From Vulcanococcus limneticus LL (GTDB lineage: Bacteria > Cyanobacteriota > Cyanobacteriia > PCC-6307 > Cyanobiaceae): 64,000 bases of DNA. A program made the translations under genes and the position numbers. The notes beneath the pieces were generated by a model that saw only the letters and a list, made by a program, of their open reading frames with translations, made no database searches and was not told where the DNA came from. Location of the stretch: NCBI RefSeq assembly GCF_002252705.1, contig NZ_NQLA01000002.1:62001-126000 (forward strand), written 5' to 3'. Of this stretch, positions 33,491-42,061 are shown piece after piece. Numbering within the stretch: position 1 is the stretch's first letter; each line of letters begins with the position of its first letter.

Positions 33491-34621
33491 TCAGCCCCCC
33501 TGGAAGTAGAAGCCCGCCGCCAGGATCAGGTAGGCGGCCAACAGCAGCACGCCCTCCAACCAGTCGGAGCGACCATCGAGGCTCACCAGATTGCTCACCA
33601 GCACGGCAGTGGCCACGGCGACCAGTTCGTAGACATCGAAGCTCAGATCCAGGGGATGGCCCAGCAGCGGGCCCACCAGCACCAGCACCGGCACCACCAG
33701 CAGGGCCACCAGCAGGGTGGAGCCCAGGGCCACGGCCACCGCCAGGTCCATCTTGTCCTTGCGGGCCATCGTCACGGCGGTGAGGTATTCGGCGGTGCCC
33801 CCCAGCAGCGGCAGCAGCACCACGCCCGTGAACAGGGCCGAGAGGCCAAAGCCCTCGGTCACGGTCTCCACCACGCCCACGAACAGCTCGGACTCCACCG
33901 CCACGCCAGCGGTGGCCGCCAGCAGCACCATCAGCCAGGGCAGCAGCGGTGGGCGGTGCTGGGGGAGCGCGGCCTGCACCGGCTCGTCGTCAGGGGCAAT
34001 TCCATACTCCGCCTCGGCCACGGCGTAGAGGGCACGGTGCGTGCGCAGTGAGAAGAGAAGCGTCAGGCCGTAGACCGCCAGCAGTACCCAGGCCACGAAG
34101 TGGGAAAAGGCGAGGTTGCCGGCCGCCACGTCGCGGCCGGAGGCCAGGGCCAGGCTCGGAATCAGGATCGCCAGCACCGCCAGGGTCATGGCCGAGCCGT
34201 TGACCCGTGCCACCACCGGCTGGAAACGCTGTTCCTGGCGCCCCAGTCCCCCCAGCGCCATGGAGAGTCCCAGGGCAAGCAGCAGGTTGGCCATCACGGT
34301 GCCGGTGATGCTGGCCTTGACGATGTCCACCAGGCCGGCCCGCAGCGCCACCAGGGCGATGATCAGCTCGGTGGCGTTGCCAAACAGGGCATTGAGCAGG
34401 GCCCCGATCGAGGGCCCCAGGGCCAGGGACAGCTCCTCGGTGGCCGTGCTCAGCCAGATCGCCAGGGGCAGGATCGCCAGGGCCGAGCTGAAGAACACCG
34501 GGAGGTCGCCCCAGTGCCACCAGGCGGCGGCCCAGGAGAGGGGCAGTGCCGCCAGCAGCCCGGTGGCAGCCAACTGGCGCAGTGTGGGCGTGCGGCTCGA
34601 CTGCTCGTGCGTGGACACCAT
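33491..34621 (-). CDS. cax: Calcium/proton (cation) antiporter, CaCA superfamily
   Basis: Both alpha repeats are clear: GNATELIIALVALRAG in the first half and GGTAEYLTAVTMARKDKMDL in the second, with 10-11 helices in 376 residues and an acidic loop between (EAEYGIAPDDEPV). Cax proteins export Ca2+ (or Mn2+) against protons. The start was placed at MVSTHEQSSRTP just before the first helix. It is adjacent to the pentapeptide gene with 4 bp between stop and start. Confidence 0.9.
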   Translation of the reverse strand: MVSTHEQSSRTPTLRQLAATGLLAALPLSWAAAWWHWGDLPVFFSSALAILPLAIWLSTATEELSLALGPSIGALLNALFGNATELIIALVALRAGLVDIVKASITGTVMANLLLALGLSMALGGLGRQEQRFQPVVARVNGSAMTLAVLAILIPSLALASGRDVAAGNLAFSHFVAWVLLAVYGLTLLFSLRTHRALYAVAEAEYGIAPDDEPVQAALPQHRPPLLPWLMVLLAATAGVAVESELFVGVVETVTEGFGLSALFTGVVLLPLLGGTAEYLTAVTMARKDKMDLAVAVALGSTLLVALLVVPVLVLVGPLLGHPLDLSFDVYELVAVATAVLVSNLVSLDGRSDWLEGVLLLAAYLILAAGFYFQGG

Positions 34622-34704
34622 GGGAATCGCTATCGCCCGGCCCGATGGCGGCATTCTGCTCGGATTGGCCATCAGCGCCCAACCCATCGGATCCGGCACC
34701 AGGC

Positions 34705-35583
34705 TCAGGAGTTGGGCCGCTCCGCCAGCACCGCCCGGTCGATCTCCTTGCCCTGGCTGTCCCAGGCCCTGAGACTGAGGCGCTCGGGGCTGGCCTCCAG
34801 CTCCGCGAAGCTGAAGGTGCTGAGGGCCCGGGCGCTCTGGGGCCCGGGAATCACCGGGCGCAGGCTGGCGCCGCCGCCGCCCACGATCAGGTAGGTGATG
34901 CCGTCGATCGGACGGCTGCGCTCGTAGTGGTGCTCGTGGCCGTTGATGTAGAGCGCAACGCCATAGCGACGCAGCAGCGGAACCAGCCGCGCCTGGGCCC
35001 CCGGATCATTGCCATAGAAGCCCGAGGACACGATGGGGTGGTGCCCCACCACCACCTTCCAGGGGGCGGTGCTGGCCTCCAGCACGGTGCGCAGCCAGCT
35101 CAGCTGGCGCTGGCGGTCGGCGTTGCCGTTGGTGTCGAGAAAGAAGAACTCCACAGGCCCGCGGCGCAGGTTGTACCAGCGGCCCGCCATGCCGAAGGGC
35201 CTGTAGGCCAGTTGGGGGTCGCCGTTGGCGGTGCGGATGTCGTGGTTGCCCAGCACGGCGTGGAAGGGCACGCCGGCCGCCAGCAGCTCGGCATACGGCC
35301 GGCGGAACGTGGCCTCGATCAGGGCCATGTCTCCGGACGGGTAGATGTTGTCACCGCCGAGCACCACCAGGTCCACCGGCCGCTGGCGGTGCACCGCTGC
35401 CATCTGCCGGCCGACGGCCCGCTGGTTGGAATCACCGCTGCCGGTGTCGGCCACGGCAAGGAAACGCAGGGGGCGCTGGACGCTCTGGGCCCTGGCATCC
35501 CCCAGGCCCGGCAACAGCAGCCCCGCCCCCACGACGCCCGCCGCCAGGAGGGGGACCAGCTTGAGGAAGGCGCGGCGCTGCAT
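34705..35583 (-). CDS. Tat-exported metallophosphoesterase (purple acid phosphatase-like)
   Basis: The signal peptide MQRRAFLKLVPLLAAGVVGA has a twin-Arg motif. The catalytic core has FLAVADTGSGDSN, VVLGGDNIY, VLGNHDI, VGHHPIVSSGFYGN and NGHEHHYER, the five metallophosphoesterase motifs for a two-metal centre, similar to tartrate-resistant acid phosphatases. It would act in the periplasm on phosphomonoesters, possibly for phosphate scavenging. Regulation is not seen. Confidence 0.89.
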   Translation of the reverse strand: MQRRAFLKLVPLLAAGVVGAGLLLPGLGDARAQSVQRPLRFLAVADTGSGDSNQRAVGRQMAAVHRQRPVDLVVLGGDNIYPSGDMALIEATFRRPYAELLAAGVPFHAVLGNHDIRTANGDPQLAYRPFGMAGRWYNLRRGPVEFFFLDTNGNADRQRQLSWLRTVLEASTAPWKVVVGHHPIVSSGFYGNDPGAQARLVPLLRRYGVALYINGHEHHYERSRPIDGITYLIVGGGGASLRPVIPGPQSARALSTFSFAELEASPERLSLRAWDSQGKEIDRAVLAERPNS

Positions 35584-35687
35584 GGGAGCGGTGGGATGCG
35601 ACCCCCAGGCTGCCGCATGTGCCCCTGCGCTGGCGATCCAGATCCGGTGCATGCCGACCCGCCGCGATCCGGGCAGTCCGAGCGGCC

Positions 35688-36341
35688 TCAGCTGGCCGCC
35701 AGCGGCGCCGACTCCACCAGCTCCGGCGCCAGGCGCAGGCCGCCCTGGCCAGCCGGCACCACCAGCAGCTGGGCCTGGCGAATACGCGACAGCAGCCGGG
35801 TGGTGGTGACGCGGGTGGCGCCGATCAGCTCGCCGATGCGCTCATGGGTGAGGCGGAAGGGCAGGTCGCACCAGGGGCCGCAGCGGCGACCCAGGCGCCG
35901 CACCAGCAGGGCCAGCAGGGCATGGAGGCGCTGCTCAGCGCTGCCCAGGTGGCGGATGCGCAGCAGCTGCAGGGTCCACTCGTTCACTGGGTCGAAGCCG
36001 TCGCCGCGGCCAGGTTCGCCATCGCAGCGGAACTGGAGGGGCGTGAGGGCCTCCACGCAGATGCCCTCGCTGCAGAGGCGATCGGTGCGCAGCTGATCTC
36101 CCTTCTGAAGAAAGGCGAGGGTCATGCCGGCGGTCTCCTCGCAGGGGCAGTAGACGCGGGCCACCCCCTCCAGCACCTCGATGCAACCGCCCTCGCCGCG
36201 CAGGCCGGGATCGAGCAGCACGCTCTGGCCGATGGGAACCCGCACGGGTAGGGCGCAGGGGGAGGCGACAGCAGCCGTGGCGGCACCAGCAGTGGCGGCA
36301 GCGGAGGAGGCGGCAGGGGAGGAGGGGAAGCGGAGACCCAT
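35688..36341 (-). CDS. Crp/Fnr-family regulator next to idiA
   Basis: The 217-residue protein has an N-terminal cyclic-nucleotide-like jelly roll (VPIGQSVLLDPGLRGEGG, then CPCEETAGMTLAFLQKGDQ) and a C-terminal helix-turn-helix LTHERIGELIGATRVTTTRL. Several Cys in the sensor region may matter. It has its own promoter carrying two Fur-like boxes (36369-36423), so it is probably iron-responsive. Marine picocyanobacteria are known to carry an iron-stress-induced Crp regulator adjacent to idiA (general knowledge). Targets are not visible here. Confidence 0.89.
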   Translation of the reverse strand: MGLRFPSSPAASSAAATAGAATAAVASPCALPVRVPIGQSVLLDPGLRGEGGCIEVLEGVARVYCPCEETAGMTLAFLQKGDQLRTDRLCSEGICVEALTPLQFRCDGEPGRGDGFDPVNEWTLQLLRIRHLGSAEQRLHALLALLVRRLGRRCGPWCDLPFRLTHERIGELIGATRVTTTRLLSRIRQAQLLVVPAGQGGLRLAPELVESAPLAAS

Positions 36342-36368
36342 GGACGGGAGCGGCCGCTTGGCGACCTA

Positions 36369-36385
36369 TTGCGAATGACTCGCAA
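36369..36385. promoter_or_regulatory. Fur-like box 1
   Basis: The 17-mer TTGCGAATGACTCGCAA is an imperfect palindrome with arms TTGCGA and TCGCAA. It matches 11 of 17 bases with box 2 and fits the shared pattern TTGCRARYGAYTCKCA. It overlaps the expected -10 and start site of the Crp-type gene. Fur binding is inferred. Confidence 0.6.
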
Positions 36386-36412
36386 GATAAACAACCCGCC
36401 GCCCTTTTGCAA
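36384..36412 (-). promoter_or_regulatory. Promoter of the Crp-type gene
   Basis: On the minus strand TTGCAA (36412-36407) and TATCTT (36389-36384) are separated by exactly 17 bases, close to the sigma-70 consensus. The -35 lies inside Fur-like box 2 and the -10 abuts Fur-like box 1. The likely transcription start is near 36376. Confidence 0.7.
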
Positions 36413-36423
36413 GCGATTCTCAG
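36407..36423. promoter_or_regulatory. Fur-like box 2
   Basis: The sequence TTGCAAGCGATTCTCAG covers the -35 hexamer of the Crp-type promoter. Its core 15 bases TGCAAGCGATTCTCA recur exactly, inverted, at 61984-61998 over another promoter. A 15-base identity in the same promoter position is unlikely by chance. Confidence 0.65.
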
Positions 36424-36460
36424 TAACAACTGGATGTTGCGAGGCTGGCGCCCCAGCGGC

Positions 36461-37606
36461 TCACTTCCAGCCGCTGGCCTCCATCAGCCGCACCGCCGCC
36501 CGGTTCTTGGCGCCCATCTGCTCGGCCGAGACCCGATCAGGCGTGAAGGCGCCGAAGCCCTTGAGGATCGCGTTGTCGCCGTAGCCCTTGAGCGGGTACT
36601 CGTGGTTGGCCTCGGCGTAGCCCTTGCCGCCGCTGGGGGAGGCAAGAAACTCGATCAGCTTCAGGGCCGCCTGGGGATTGCGCGAATGGGCCGTCACCCC
36701 GGCGCCGCTGAGGTTCACATGGGCCGGCTTGGGAAAGACCGGCCGCAGACGGCGGGCCAGGGCCTGGTCGGCCGCCCCGCTCTCGCCCGAGAGCATGCGG
36801 GCCACGTAGTAGGTGTTCACCAGCCCGGCGCCGCACTGGCCGCTGGCGACCGCCCGTGCCAGCGGCGTGTCGGAGGTGAAGTAGGGCTGGCTCACATTGG
36901 CGGTCATCGCCTTCACCCAGGCCGTGGCCGCGGCCTCGCCCCGCAGGATCAGCTGGTCGGCCACCAGCGACTGGTTGTAGACGCTCTTGCGATCCCGCAG
37001 GCACAGCTTTCCCTTGAGGGCCGGATCGGCCAGGTCGGCGTAGGTGCGGATGCTGGCGGGATTCACCAGCTTCGGGTTCACCACCACCATGCGCACACGG
37101 CGGGTGAGGCCATACCAGCGCCCCTTGGAATCGCGCAGGTCGAGGGGAACATCCCGCAGCAAAGCGGCCGAACGCGTCGGCCGGAACAGGCCCAGGTCGG
37201 CGGCCTTGTCGAGGCGGGCCGCATCCACCAGCACCAGCACGTCGGCGGGGCTGTTCCTGCCCTCGTTGCGCAGGCGCTCGATCAGGGCGTCATCCTTGGC
37301 CTCCAGCAGCTTGACCTTGATGCCGGTGCGGGCCGTGAAGCGGCGGTAGAGCTCCTGGTCGGTGTTGTAGTGGCGACCGGAATAGACGCCGATCTCCCCG
37401 GCAGCAGCCGGCGCGCCGCCAGCCTGCTGGGCCCTGGCCGCCAGCATCGCCGCGCTGAAACTGATCGTCAGCAGGGCCGTTCCCGCCAGGCGCACGGGCG
37501 AGAAAACCGCCCGCAGACCCTCAGGCCCCCGGGACTTGGACGGAGTGTCGTTCAACGGAGAACAGCAATCAAGAGGGGACATGGTTGGGGAAGCAGGCCG
37601 GATCAC
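36461..37606 (-). CDS. futA: Fe(III) ABC transporter substrate-binding protein IdiA/FutA
   Basis: After a basic N-terminus and signal helix (GTALLTISFSAAMLAARAQQ) the mature protein starts IGVYSGRHYNTDQELYRRF, the FutA/IdiA opening. The iron-ligand region NTYYVARMLSG with paired Tyr, and SYFTSDTPLARAVASGQCG-like sequences (YFTSDTPLARAV), are intact. It delivers ferric iron to the inner-membrane permease; in photosynthetic cells it can also shield photosystem II (family knowledge). It is upstream of the Crp-type gene on the same strand. An ATG at 37582 is an alternative start. Confidence 0.92.
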   Translation of the reverse strand: MIRPASPTMSPLDCCSPLNDTPSKSRGPEGLRAVFSPVRLAGTALLTISFSAAMLAARAQQAGGAPAAAGEIGVYSGRHYNTDQELYRRFTARTGIKVKLLEAKDDALIERLRNEGRNSPADVLVLVDAARLDKAADLGLFRPTRSAALLRDVPLDLRDSKGRWYGLTRRVRMVVVNPKLVNPASIRTYADLADPALKGKLCLRDRKSVYNQSLVADQLILRGEAAATAWVKAMTANVSQPYFTSDTPLARAVASGQCGAGLVNTYYVARMLSGESGAADQALARRLRPVFPKPAHVNLSGAGVTAHSRNPQAALKLIEFLASPSGGKGYAEANHEYPLKGYGDNAILKGFGAFTPDRVSAEQMGAKNRAAVRLMEASGWK

Positions 37607-37733
37607 AACGCCTGAGGGGACCCTAAAAACCGCATGGCTCGGCCCCGCAACACCGATGGCGCAGCTCGATGTGACGATTGCTACAGCTGCGCCCCCAGCC
37701 GCGCTGCTCAGCCGGGCCGCTGAGGGGCGAACC

Positions 37734-38285
37734 TCAGTCGCGCACTTCCAGCTCGCGCATGCCGCTGCGACGCACCAGATCCACCAGGGTCACCAGGTCG
37801 TTGCCCTGGATCAGACCGATGCAGCCATCGGTACCGCTGCGGCGGCCCAGGCCGGCGCTGGGATCGTGGTGAATCCCCAGGCCCCGGCGGGCCGTGGCGA
37901 ACTGCGGCTCCAGCCCGATCCAGTGCAGCCGGCCTAGCTCCGGATTGTCACCGGTCTCGATCGCACTCACCTCGCTGATCCGGTAGCGGCCCTTGGGCAG
38001 GGGCGCCTGGCTGCCGAGTTTGTCGCGATCGGCCGCCTGGCGGGCCGCCCGCCCCACCAGGGCGTCAAAGCGGCGCGTGGGCTGGCCGGGGATCAGCAGG
38101 GCCAGTTCCCAGACGGGATCTCCCGTGCCATCCATGTGCCGCTCGGTGCGGCTGAGACTGATCAGACCGGAGCTGGCTGCGGGGGGCGGATCAGCCAGCA
38201 CCGGCGGGGTCAGGACAGCAGGGGCCAGCAGCAGGGCCGCCAGCACCGGCAGCGGCGAACGCCGGGCAATCGGGGAACGGTCCAC
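37734..38285 (-). CDS. L,D-transpeptidase (YkuD-like), secreted
   Basis: A signal segment (SPLPVLAALLLAPAVLTPPV) is followed by a YkuD-type fold. The conserved region LGIHHDPSAGLGRRSGTDGC resembles the catalytic HX14-17(S/T)HGC motif, with Cys in TDGCIGLIQGND. Such enzymes make 3-3 cross-links or attach proteins to peptidoglycan in the periplasm. The His-Gly pair of the consensus is changed (TDGC), so activity is less certain. Confidence 0.76.
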   Translation of the reverse strand: MDRSPIARRSPLPVLAALLLAPAVLTPPVLADPPPAASSGLISLSRTERHMDGTGDPVWELALLIPGQPTRRFDALVGRAARQAADRDKLGSQAPLPKGRYRISEVSAIETGDNPELGRLHWIGLEPQFATARRGLGIHHDPSAGLGRRSGTDGCIGLIQGNDLVTLVDLVRRSGMRELEVRD

Positions 38286-38618
38286 AGCCGACTGGCGAGT
38301 GGCCCGGTGTTAGCGCGGAGCCGCTTCTGGCACCAGGCCCTATATTCAATCAATCCGGCGGTCGCGGCGGGCCCCATGGCCCACCCGGCGAGAACCCACA
38401 AGCCAACGCCGGAATCCAGCACCGATTGAGTGACCGGACGCCCTTCTTCTTGGAAGTCGTCCAGTTCCGAGACAGACACGGCCCCCGCGACCCGGGCCGA
38501 CCCACCAGCCCCAGGGCTGGATTGAGACCCCTCCTCCCCAGAGCGCCCAGCGGCTGGCGAGAGGGTCTCGGTGCGACATCCATATCCACATCCCATCCCC
38601 AATCCAGGGGACATCTCC
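38286..38618. other. 333 bp without a clear gene
   Basis: No frame with family features is visible between the transpeptidase start and the small ORF at 38619. AT-rich TATATTCAATCAATC-like sequence at about 38339-38354 could be a promoter for either flank. No terminator hairpin stands out. Confidence 0.4.
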
Positions 38619-38753
38619 ATGACCCGACAGATTCCCAGGCCTGCCCATGGCAGCCAGACCCCTGTGCGCAGCGGCGCGCGCCAGCAGCACCGGCCGGCCC
38701 ACCCCGTGCCCGCGGCTCCCCCCAGCTGGGAGGACCTGCTGGGCCGCCGTTGA
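38619..38753 (+). CDS. Possible 44-aa protein
   Basis: An ATG preceded by AGGGGACATCTCC opens a 44-codon frame, MTRQIPRPAHGSQTPVRSGA and ending PAAPPSWEDLLGRR. It is basic and Pro-rich, with no known family. It lies on the same strand as and 62 bp before the secreted protein gene. Confidence is low. Confidence 0.38.
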   Translation: MTRQIPRPAHGSQTPVRSGARQQHRPAHPVPAAPPSWEDLLGRR

Positions 38754-38815
38754 ACAGGCCCCAGACCGAGGCCCATTCCCTGCCTACCCTGGGCCCAGGA
38801 CCACCACGGCCCTCC

Positions 38816-39214
38816 ATGCCCCCTTCACACTCTCCCAAGCCCCCTGGCCCGTTGACGACCACGATGCTGGCCGGTGCCCTGCTGGCCGGTGCCCTGCTGG
38901 CAATGGGCCCCGCCGCCCAGGCCCAGACGTTGCTGGATGCCACCGGCGCCAGCGCCATCCAGGGCACCCTCAACAGCACCGCCACCCCGCAGTACGGCGG
39001 CACACTCCAACAGGTGAGGAACAGCCTGGGCAAAGCCGAGAGCCAGGGCTCGCAGGGCATAAGCCCAAACAACTTGAACCCGTCGGGCGGCTCCTCGCCC
39101 GGGGGATCGGCGAGCACCGGTCCCGGCACCTATGTGAACGGCCACCTTGTGGCCGTGTGCTCCCACGGCGGCCTCTGCCTGGGGCAACTGCGGCGGGCCA
39201 TGCGGCGGCCCTGA
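38816..39214 (+). CDS. Secreted Gly/Ser-rich protein
   Basis: The 132-residue protein has a Pro-rich N-terminus, a hydrophobic segment TMLAGALLAGALLAMGPAAQ with an AQA cleavage site, and a Gly/Ser/Asn-rich body (SPNNLNPSGGSSPGGSASTG). The C-terminus reads VAVCSHGGLCLGQLRRAMRR with two Cys. It is probably exported and of unknown function. Confidence 0.6.
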   Translation: MPPSHSPKPPGPLTTTMLAGALLAGALLAMGPAAQAQTLLDATGASAIQGTLNSTATPQYGGTLQQVRNSLGKAESQGSQGISPNNLNPSGGSSPGGSASTGPGTYVNGHLVAVCSHGGLCLGQLRRAMRRP

Positions 39215-39302
39215 TCAGCCATCCAATCGCGTCAATCGCGCGGCCCATGGGCGGGCGATCGACTGGCTTGGGCGATCAAGCAGGGCAGTGGATGCAGAGA
39301 GA

Positions 39303-39386
39303 TGGGGGCAGGGGGACTTGAACCCCCACAACGTCGCCGTCTACCGATTTTAAGTCGGTTGCGTCTACCACTTCCGCCATGCCCCC
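39303..39386 (-). tRNA. tRNA-Leu (anticodon UAA)
   Basis: The minus strand reads a class II tRNA of 84 bases: acceptor GGGGGCA paired with TGCCCCC, anticodon loop ACTTAAAAT (anticodon TAA), a short variable arm and the T-arm GGGGGTTCAAGTCCCC. No 3' CCA is encoded, as the base after the discriminator A is T. The anticodon stem is uninterrupted, so the group I intron found in tRNA-Leu(UAA) of many cyanobacteria is absent. Confidence 0.97.
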
Positions 39387-39454
39387 GGGCCAGGCGCGCC
39401 CCTCCGCCGGCCCGGCCATCCTAGATTCATGCTCAGAACTACGCCGCCAGCCCC

Positions 39455-39745
39455 GTGCCCCTGCCTGGGATCCTGAGCCCCCTGGCCGCCCTTCCCTCTC
39501 TCGGCGCCTTGGCGGACCAGGTGGGATCCGAGTCTTTGCTGGTGCTCGCCGCCGTTGTCGCCCTGGCCGGGACCTATCTGGTGGTAGCGCCGCTGGCCCT
39601 GTTCTGGTGGATGAACCGCCGCTGGATGGTGATGGGCAAGCTGGAGCGCACGGCCGTCTACGGGCTGGTGTTCCTGTTCTTCCCGGGCCTGATCCTGTTC
39701 GCCCCCTTCCTCAACCTGCGCATGGCGGGCCAGGGCGACCTCTGA
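39455..39745 (+). CDS. ndhL: NAD(P)H-quinone oxidoreductase subunit L
   Basis: The 96-residue protein with two hydrophobic segments ([40 protein letters not shown]) and the conserved [18 protein letters not shown] between them is NdhL of the photosynthetic NDH-1 complex, which supports cyclic electron flow and CO2 uptake. GTG is the start. The stop overlaps the DUF3007 gene start (TGATG), the usual arrangement in cyanobacteria together with downstream trpA. Confidence 0.94.
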   Translation: MPLPGILSPLAALPSLGALADQVGSESLLVLAAVVALAGTYLVVAPLALFWWMNRRWMVMGKLERTAVYGLVFLFFPGLILFAPFLNLRMAGQGDL

Positions 39746-40098
39746 TGCCCGCTCCCTCTGGCATCAGCCGCGGCACGGCCCTCCTGGCCGGCCTGGCTGT
39801 CTTTGCGATCGGCGGCCTCGGCTACTGGGGGTTCCAGGCCGCGGGCTTCGAAGGCTTTTCGGCCGGCATCGCCGCCCAGGCGGTGCTGGTGGTGATCGTG
39901 CTCGGCTGGACGGGCTCCTACCTGCTGCGGGTCGTGACGGGCAACATGACCTACATGGAGCAGCGCCGCCGCTACCGCGACCTCTACGACACGGCCACGG
40001 ACGACGTCCTGCAACAGCGTTTCGATGCCCTCAGCCCCACCGAGCAGGCCCAGCTGCTGCGCGAGCTGGGCCAGCTGGAAGACACGGCGGATCTCTGA
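39745..40098 (+). CDS. DUF3007 family protein
   Basis: The 117-residue protein has two hydrophobic helices (ALLAGLAVFAIGGLGYWGFQ and AQAVLVVIVLGWTGSYLLRV) and a conserved charged tail with NMTYMEQRRRYRDLYD. DUF3007 genes sit between ndhL and trpA in many cyanobacteria and may assist the NDH-1 complex, but the role is unknown. Confidence 0.9.
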   Translation: MPAPSGISRGTALLAGLAVFAIGGLGYWGFQAAGFEGFSAGIAAQAVLVVIVLGWTGSYLLRVVTGNMTYMEQRRRYRDLYDTATDDVLQQRFDALSPTEQAQLLRELGQLEDTADL

Positions 40099-40195
40099 GC
40101 CCCGCCCGCTGTTCCCAATACCCCGCCCCCCGACCCCATAGGCTCACAGGCACCGCGCCCACCGGCCCATCAGCGCTGCCGCGACGACTGCCGCC

Positions 40196-41053
40196 GTGAC
40201 CACTGCCGCCGCAACGACTGCCGACGTGACCCACGCTGCCGTGACCAACGCCTCCCCAATCCAGCTGCGCTTCGCCCAGCTGCGCGACCAGGGGCGCTGC
40301 GCCCTGATGCCCTTCCTGATGGCGGGTGACCCGGAGCTGGACGTCACCCGCTCCTCGCTTCTGGCCCTCGAGGCCGCCGGCGCGGACCTGATCGAGCTGG
40401 GCATCCCCTACAGCGACCCCTTGGCCGACGGCCCGGTGATCCAGGCAGCCGCCAGCCGCGCCCTGGCCGCAGCCACCACGCCCGGCCGGGTGCTGGAGAT
40501 GCTGCGCAGCCTGCAGGGCGAGCTCACGATCCCGGTGATCCTGTTCACCTACAGCAACCCGCTGCTCAACCGCGGGATGGAGGCGTTCTGCCGTGAAGCC
40601 GCCGCCGCCGGCGCCGCCGGCCTGGTGGTGCCCGATCTGCCGCTGGAGGAGGCCGAGACCCTCTCCGCCATCGCCGCCGGCCACGGCCTGGATCTGGTGC
40701 TGCTGGTGGCTCCCACCACCCCGCCCGAGCGCATGGCCCGCATCGCCGCCAGCAGCCGCGGCTTCACCTACCTGGTGAGTGTCACCGGGGTGACGGGGGT
40801 GCGCACCACGATCGAATCGCGGGTGGCCGATCTGGTGCGGCAGCTCAAGGCCCTGGGCCCCACGCCGGTGGCGGTGGGCTTCGGCATCTCGGGCCCCGAG
40901 CAGGCCCGCCAGGTGCGGGACTGGGGCGCCGACGGCGCCATCGTGGGCAGCGCCCTCGTGAAGGTGATGGCGGAGGCCGGTGCCACAGGCCAGGACGGGG
41001 CCTCCGCCGCCGGACGCTTCTGCGGCGAGCTGCGCGCCGCCCTGGACGCCTGA
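40196..41053 (+). CDS. trpA: Tryptophan synthase alpha chain
   Basis: TrpA cleaves indole-3-glycerol phosphate to indole and glyceraldehyde phosphate. The 285 residues include the catalytic Glu in [17 protein letters not shown] and catalytic Asp in the same region, then [23 protein letters not shown], and [11 protein letters not shown]. The first 20 codons are an imperfect tandem repeat ([13 protein letters not shown]); GTG at 40226 is an alternative start. It follows DUF3007 as in other cyanobacteria. Confidence 0.95.
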   Translation: MTTAAATTADVTHAAVTNASPIQLRFAQLRDQGRCALMPFLMAGDPELDVTRSSLLALEAAGADLIELGIPYSDPLADGPVIQAAASRALAAATTPGRVLEMLRSLQGELTIPVILFTYSNPLLNRGMEAFCREAAAAGAAGLVVPDLPLEEAETLSAIAAGHGLDLVLLVAPTTPPERMARIAASSRGFTYLVSVTGVTGVRTTIESRVADLVRQLKALGPTPVAVGFGISGPEQARQVRDWGADGAIVGSALVKVMAEAGATGQDGASAAGRFCGELRAALDA

Positions 41054-41103
41054 GCCGCCCGGACGCGCCGCCACCGTCTCGGCCGGCGGCCCTGTTCGGG
41101 GCC

Positions 41104-41832
41104 GTGGCCGCGGAGTACGCCGCCTTCCGGCCCACCTACCCGCCCGCCTTCTTCGCCGCCTTCGCCCGCCACTGCGCCGCCCCCAACGTGGTGTGGGACT
41201 GCGGTTGCGGCAACGGCCAGGCCGCCCTCGATCTGGCCGCCCAGTTCGCCCGGGTGGAGGCCAGCGACGCCAGCGCGGCCCAGCTGGCCCAGGCCGTACG
41301 TCACCCCCGCATCCGCTACCGCCAGGCCCCGGCCCATGCCAGCGGCCTGGCAGGCGCCAGCGTGGATGGGGTGCTGGTGGCCGCCGCGATCCACTGGTTC
41401 GCCGGCGCCGACTTCAGCGCGGAAGTGAGGCGGGTGGCCCGGCCGGGAGCCGCCATGGCCTGGATCGGCTACCTGCCACTCCAGCTGGACTGCGCCCCGC
41501 TGCAGGCGCTGCTCGATCGCTTCTACAACGAGGATCTCGCCCCCTGGTGGCCGCCCCAACGGCAGCTGGTGGATCGCGCCTACGCCGATCTGGAGTTCCC
41601 CGGCCGGGAGTGCCCCTTTCCCCGGGGACTCTGGATCGAGCGCCAGTGGGATCTGGCCCGGCTTCTCGGCTATCTGGGCACCTGGTCCGCCGTACAGGCG
41701 GCTCGGGAACAGGGCGTGGAACAACCGCTGGCGGAGCTGGGCCGGGAGCTGGCCGGCCATTGGCCGGAGCAGGGGGCCACGCCCCTGCTGCTGCGCTGGC
41801 CGTTCATGGGCCGCTGGGGCCGGATCGGCTGA
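41104..41832 (+). CDS. SAM-dependent methyltransferase
   Basis: The SAM site VWDCGCGNGQAALDLAAQF is clear, preceded by YAAFRPTYPPAFFAAFARHC, the usual start of the AdoMet methyltransferase type 11 family of about 240 residues. Later motifs are VDGVLVAAAIHWFAGADF and ARPGAAMAWIGY. The GTG start at 41104 is 51 bases after the trpA stop; the conserved N-terminal sequence seems to begin some residues upstream without a standard start codon. Substrate unknown. Confidence 0.86.
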   Translation: MAAEYAAFRPTYPPAFFAAFARHCAAPNVVWDCGCGNGQAALDLAAQFARVEASDASAAQLAQAVRHPRIRYRQAPAHASGLAGASVDGVLVAAAIHWFAGADFSAEVRRVARPGAAMAWIGYLPLQLDCAPLQALLDRFYNEDLAPWWPPQRQLVDRAYADLEFPGRECPFPRGLWIERQWDLARLLGYLGTWSAVQAAREQGVEQPLAELGRELAGHWPEQGATPLLLRWPFMGRWGRIG

Positions 41833-41879
41833 CAAGTGCCCATCCCGTTTCTACGGTTCGGGAACCACGGGAGCCAGCC

Positions 41880-42041
41880 ATGCACACCCACGACATGGAG
41901 AACCACGACAACCTCTACGCCGATGAGGTAGCCATGGTGGCCGGCGAAACCCGCGCCGACGCCAACCAGCACGCCTACTGGGCCGTGGCCGTGATCGCGG
42001 CGATGATCACCCTGCTGGGCATCGGCCTCAGCATCAGCTGA
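41880..42041 (+). CDS. Small single-helix membrane protein (53 aa)
   Basis: The gene codes for MHTHDMENHDNLYADEVAMV, a hydrophilic start, then the helix HAYWAVAVIAAMITLLGIGL. Length and composition resemble small subunits or regulators of membrane complexes, but no family is recognised. It follows the methyltransferase gene by 47 bp. Confidence 0.72.
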   Translation: MHTHDMENHDNLYADEVAMVAGETRADANQHAYWAVAVIAAMITLLGIGLSIS

Positions 42042-42061
42042 GCGGGCTCCGTCAGAGACCC

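Noticed and set aside
38426-38815. N-terminal extension of the secreted Gly/Ser-rich protein
   Set aside because: The extra sequence is Pro/Arg-rich, overlaps a possible small gene and would bury the signal peptide.
40150-40260. Tandem repeat at trpA start as regulatory array
   Set aside because: It lies in the coding N-terminus, is short and imperfect; explained as low-complexity alanine/threonine codons.
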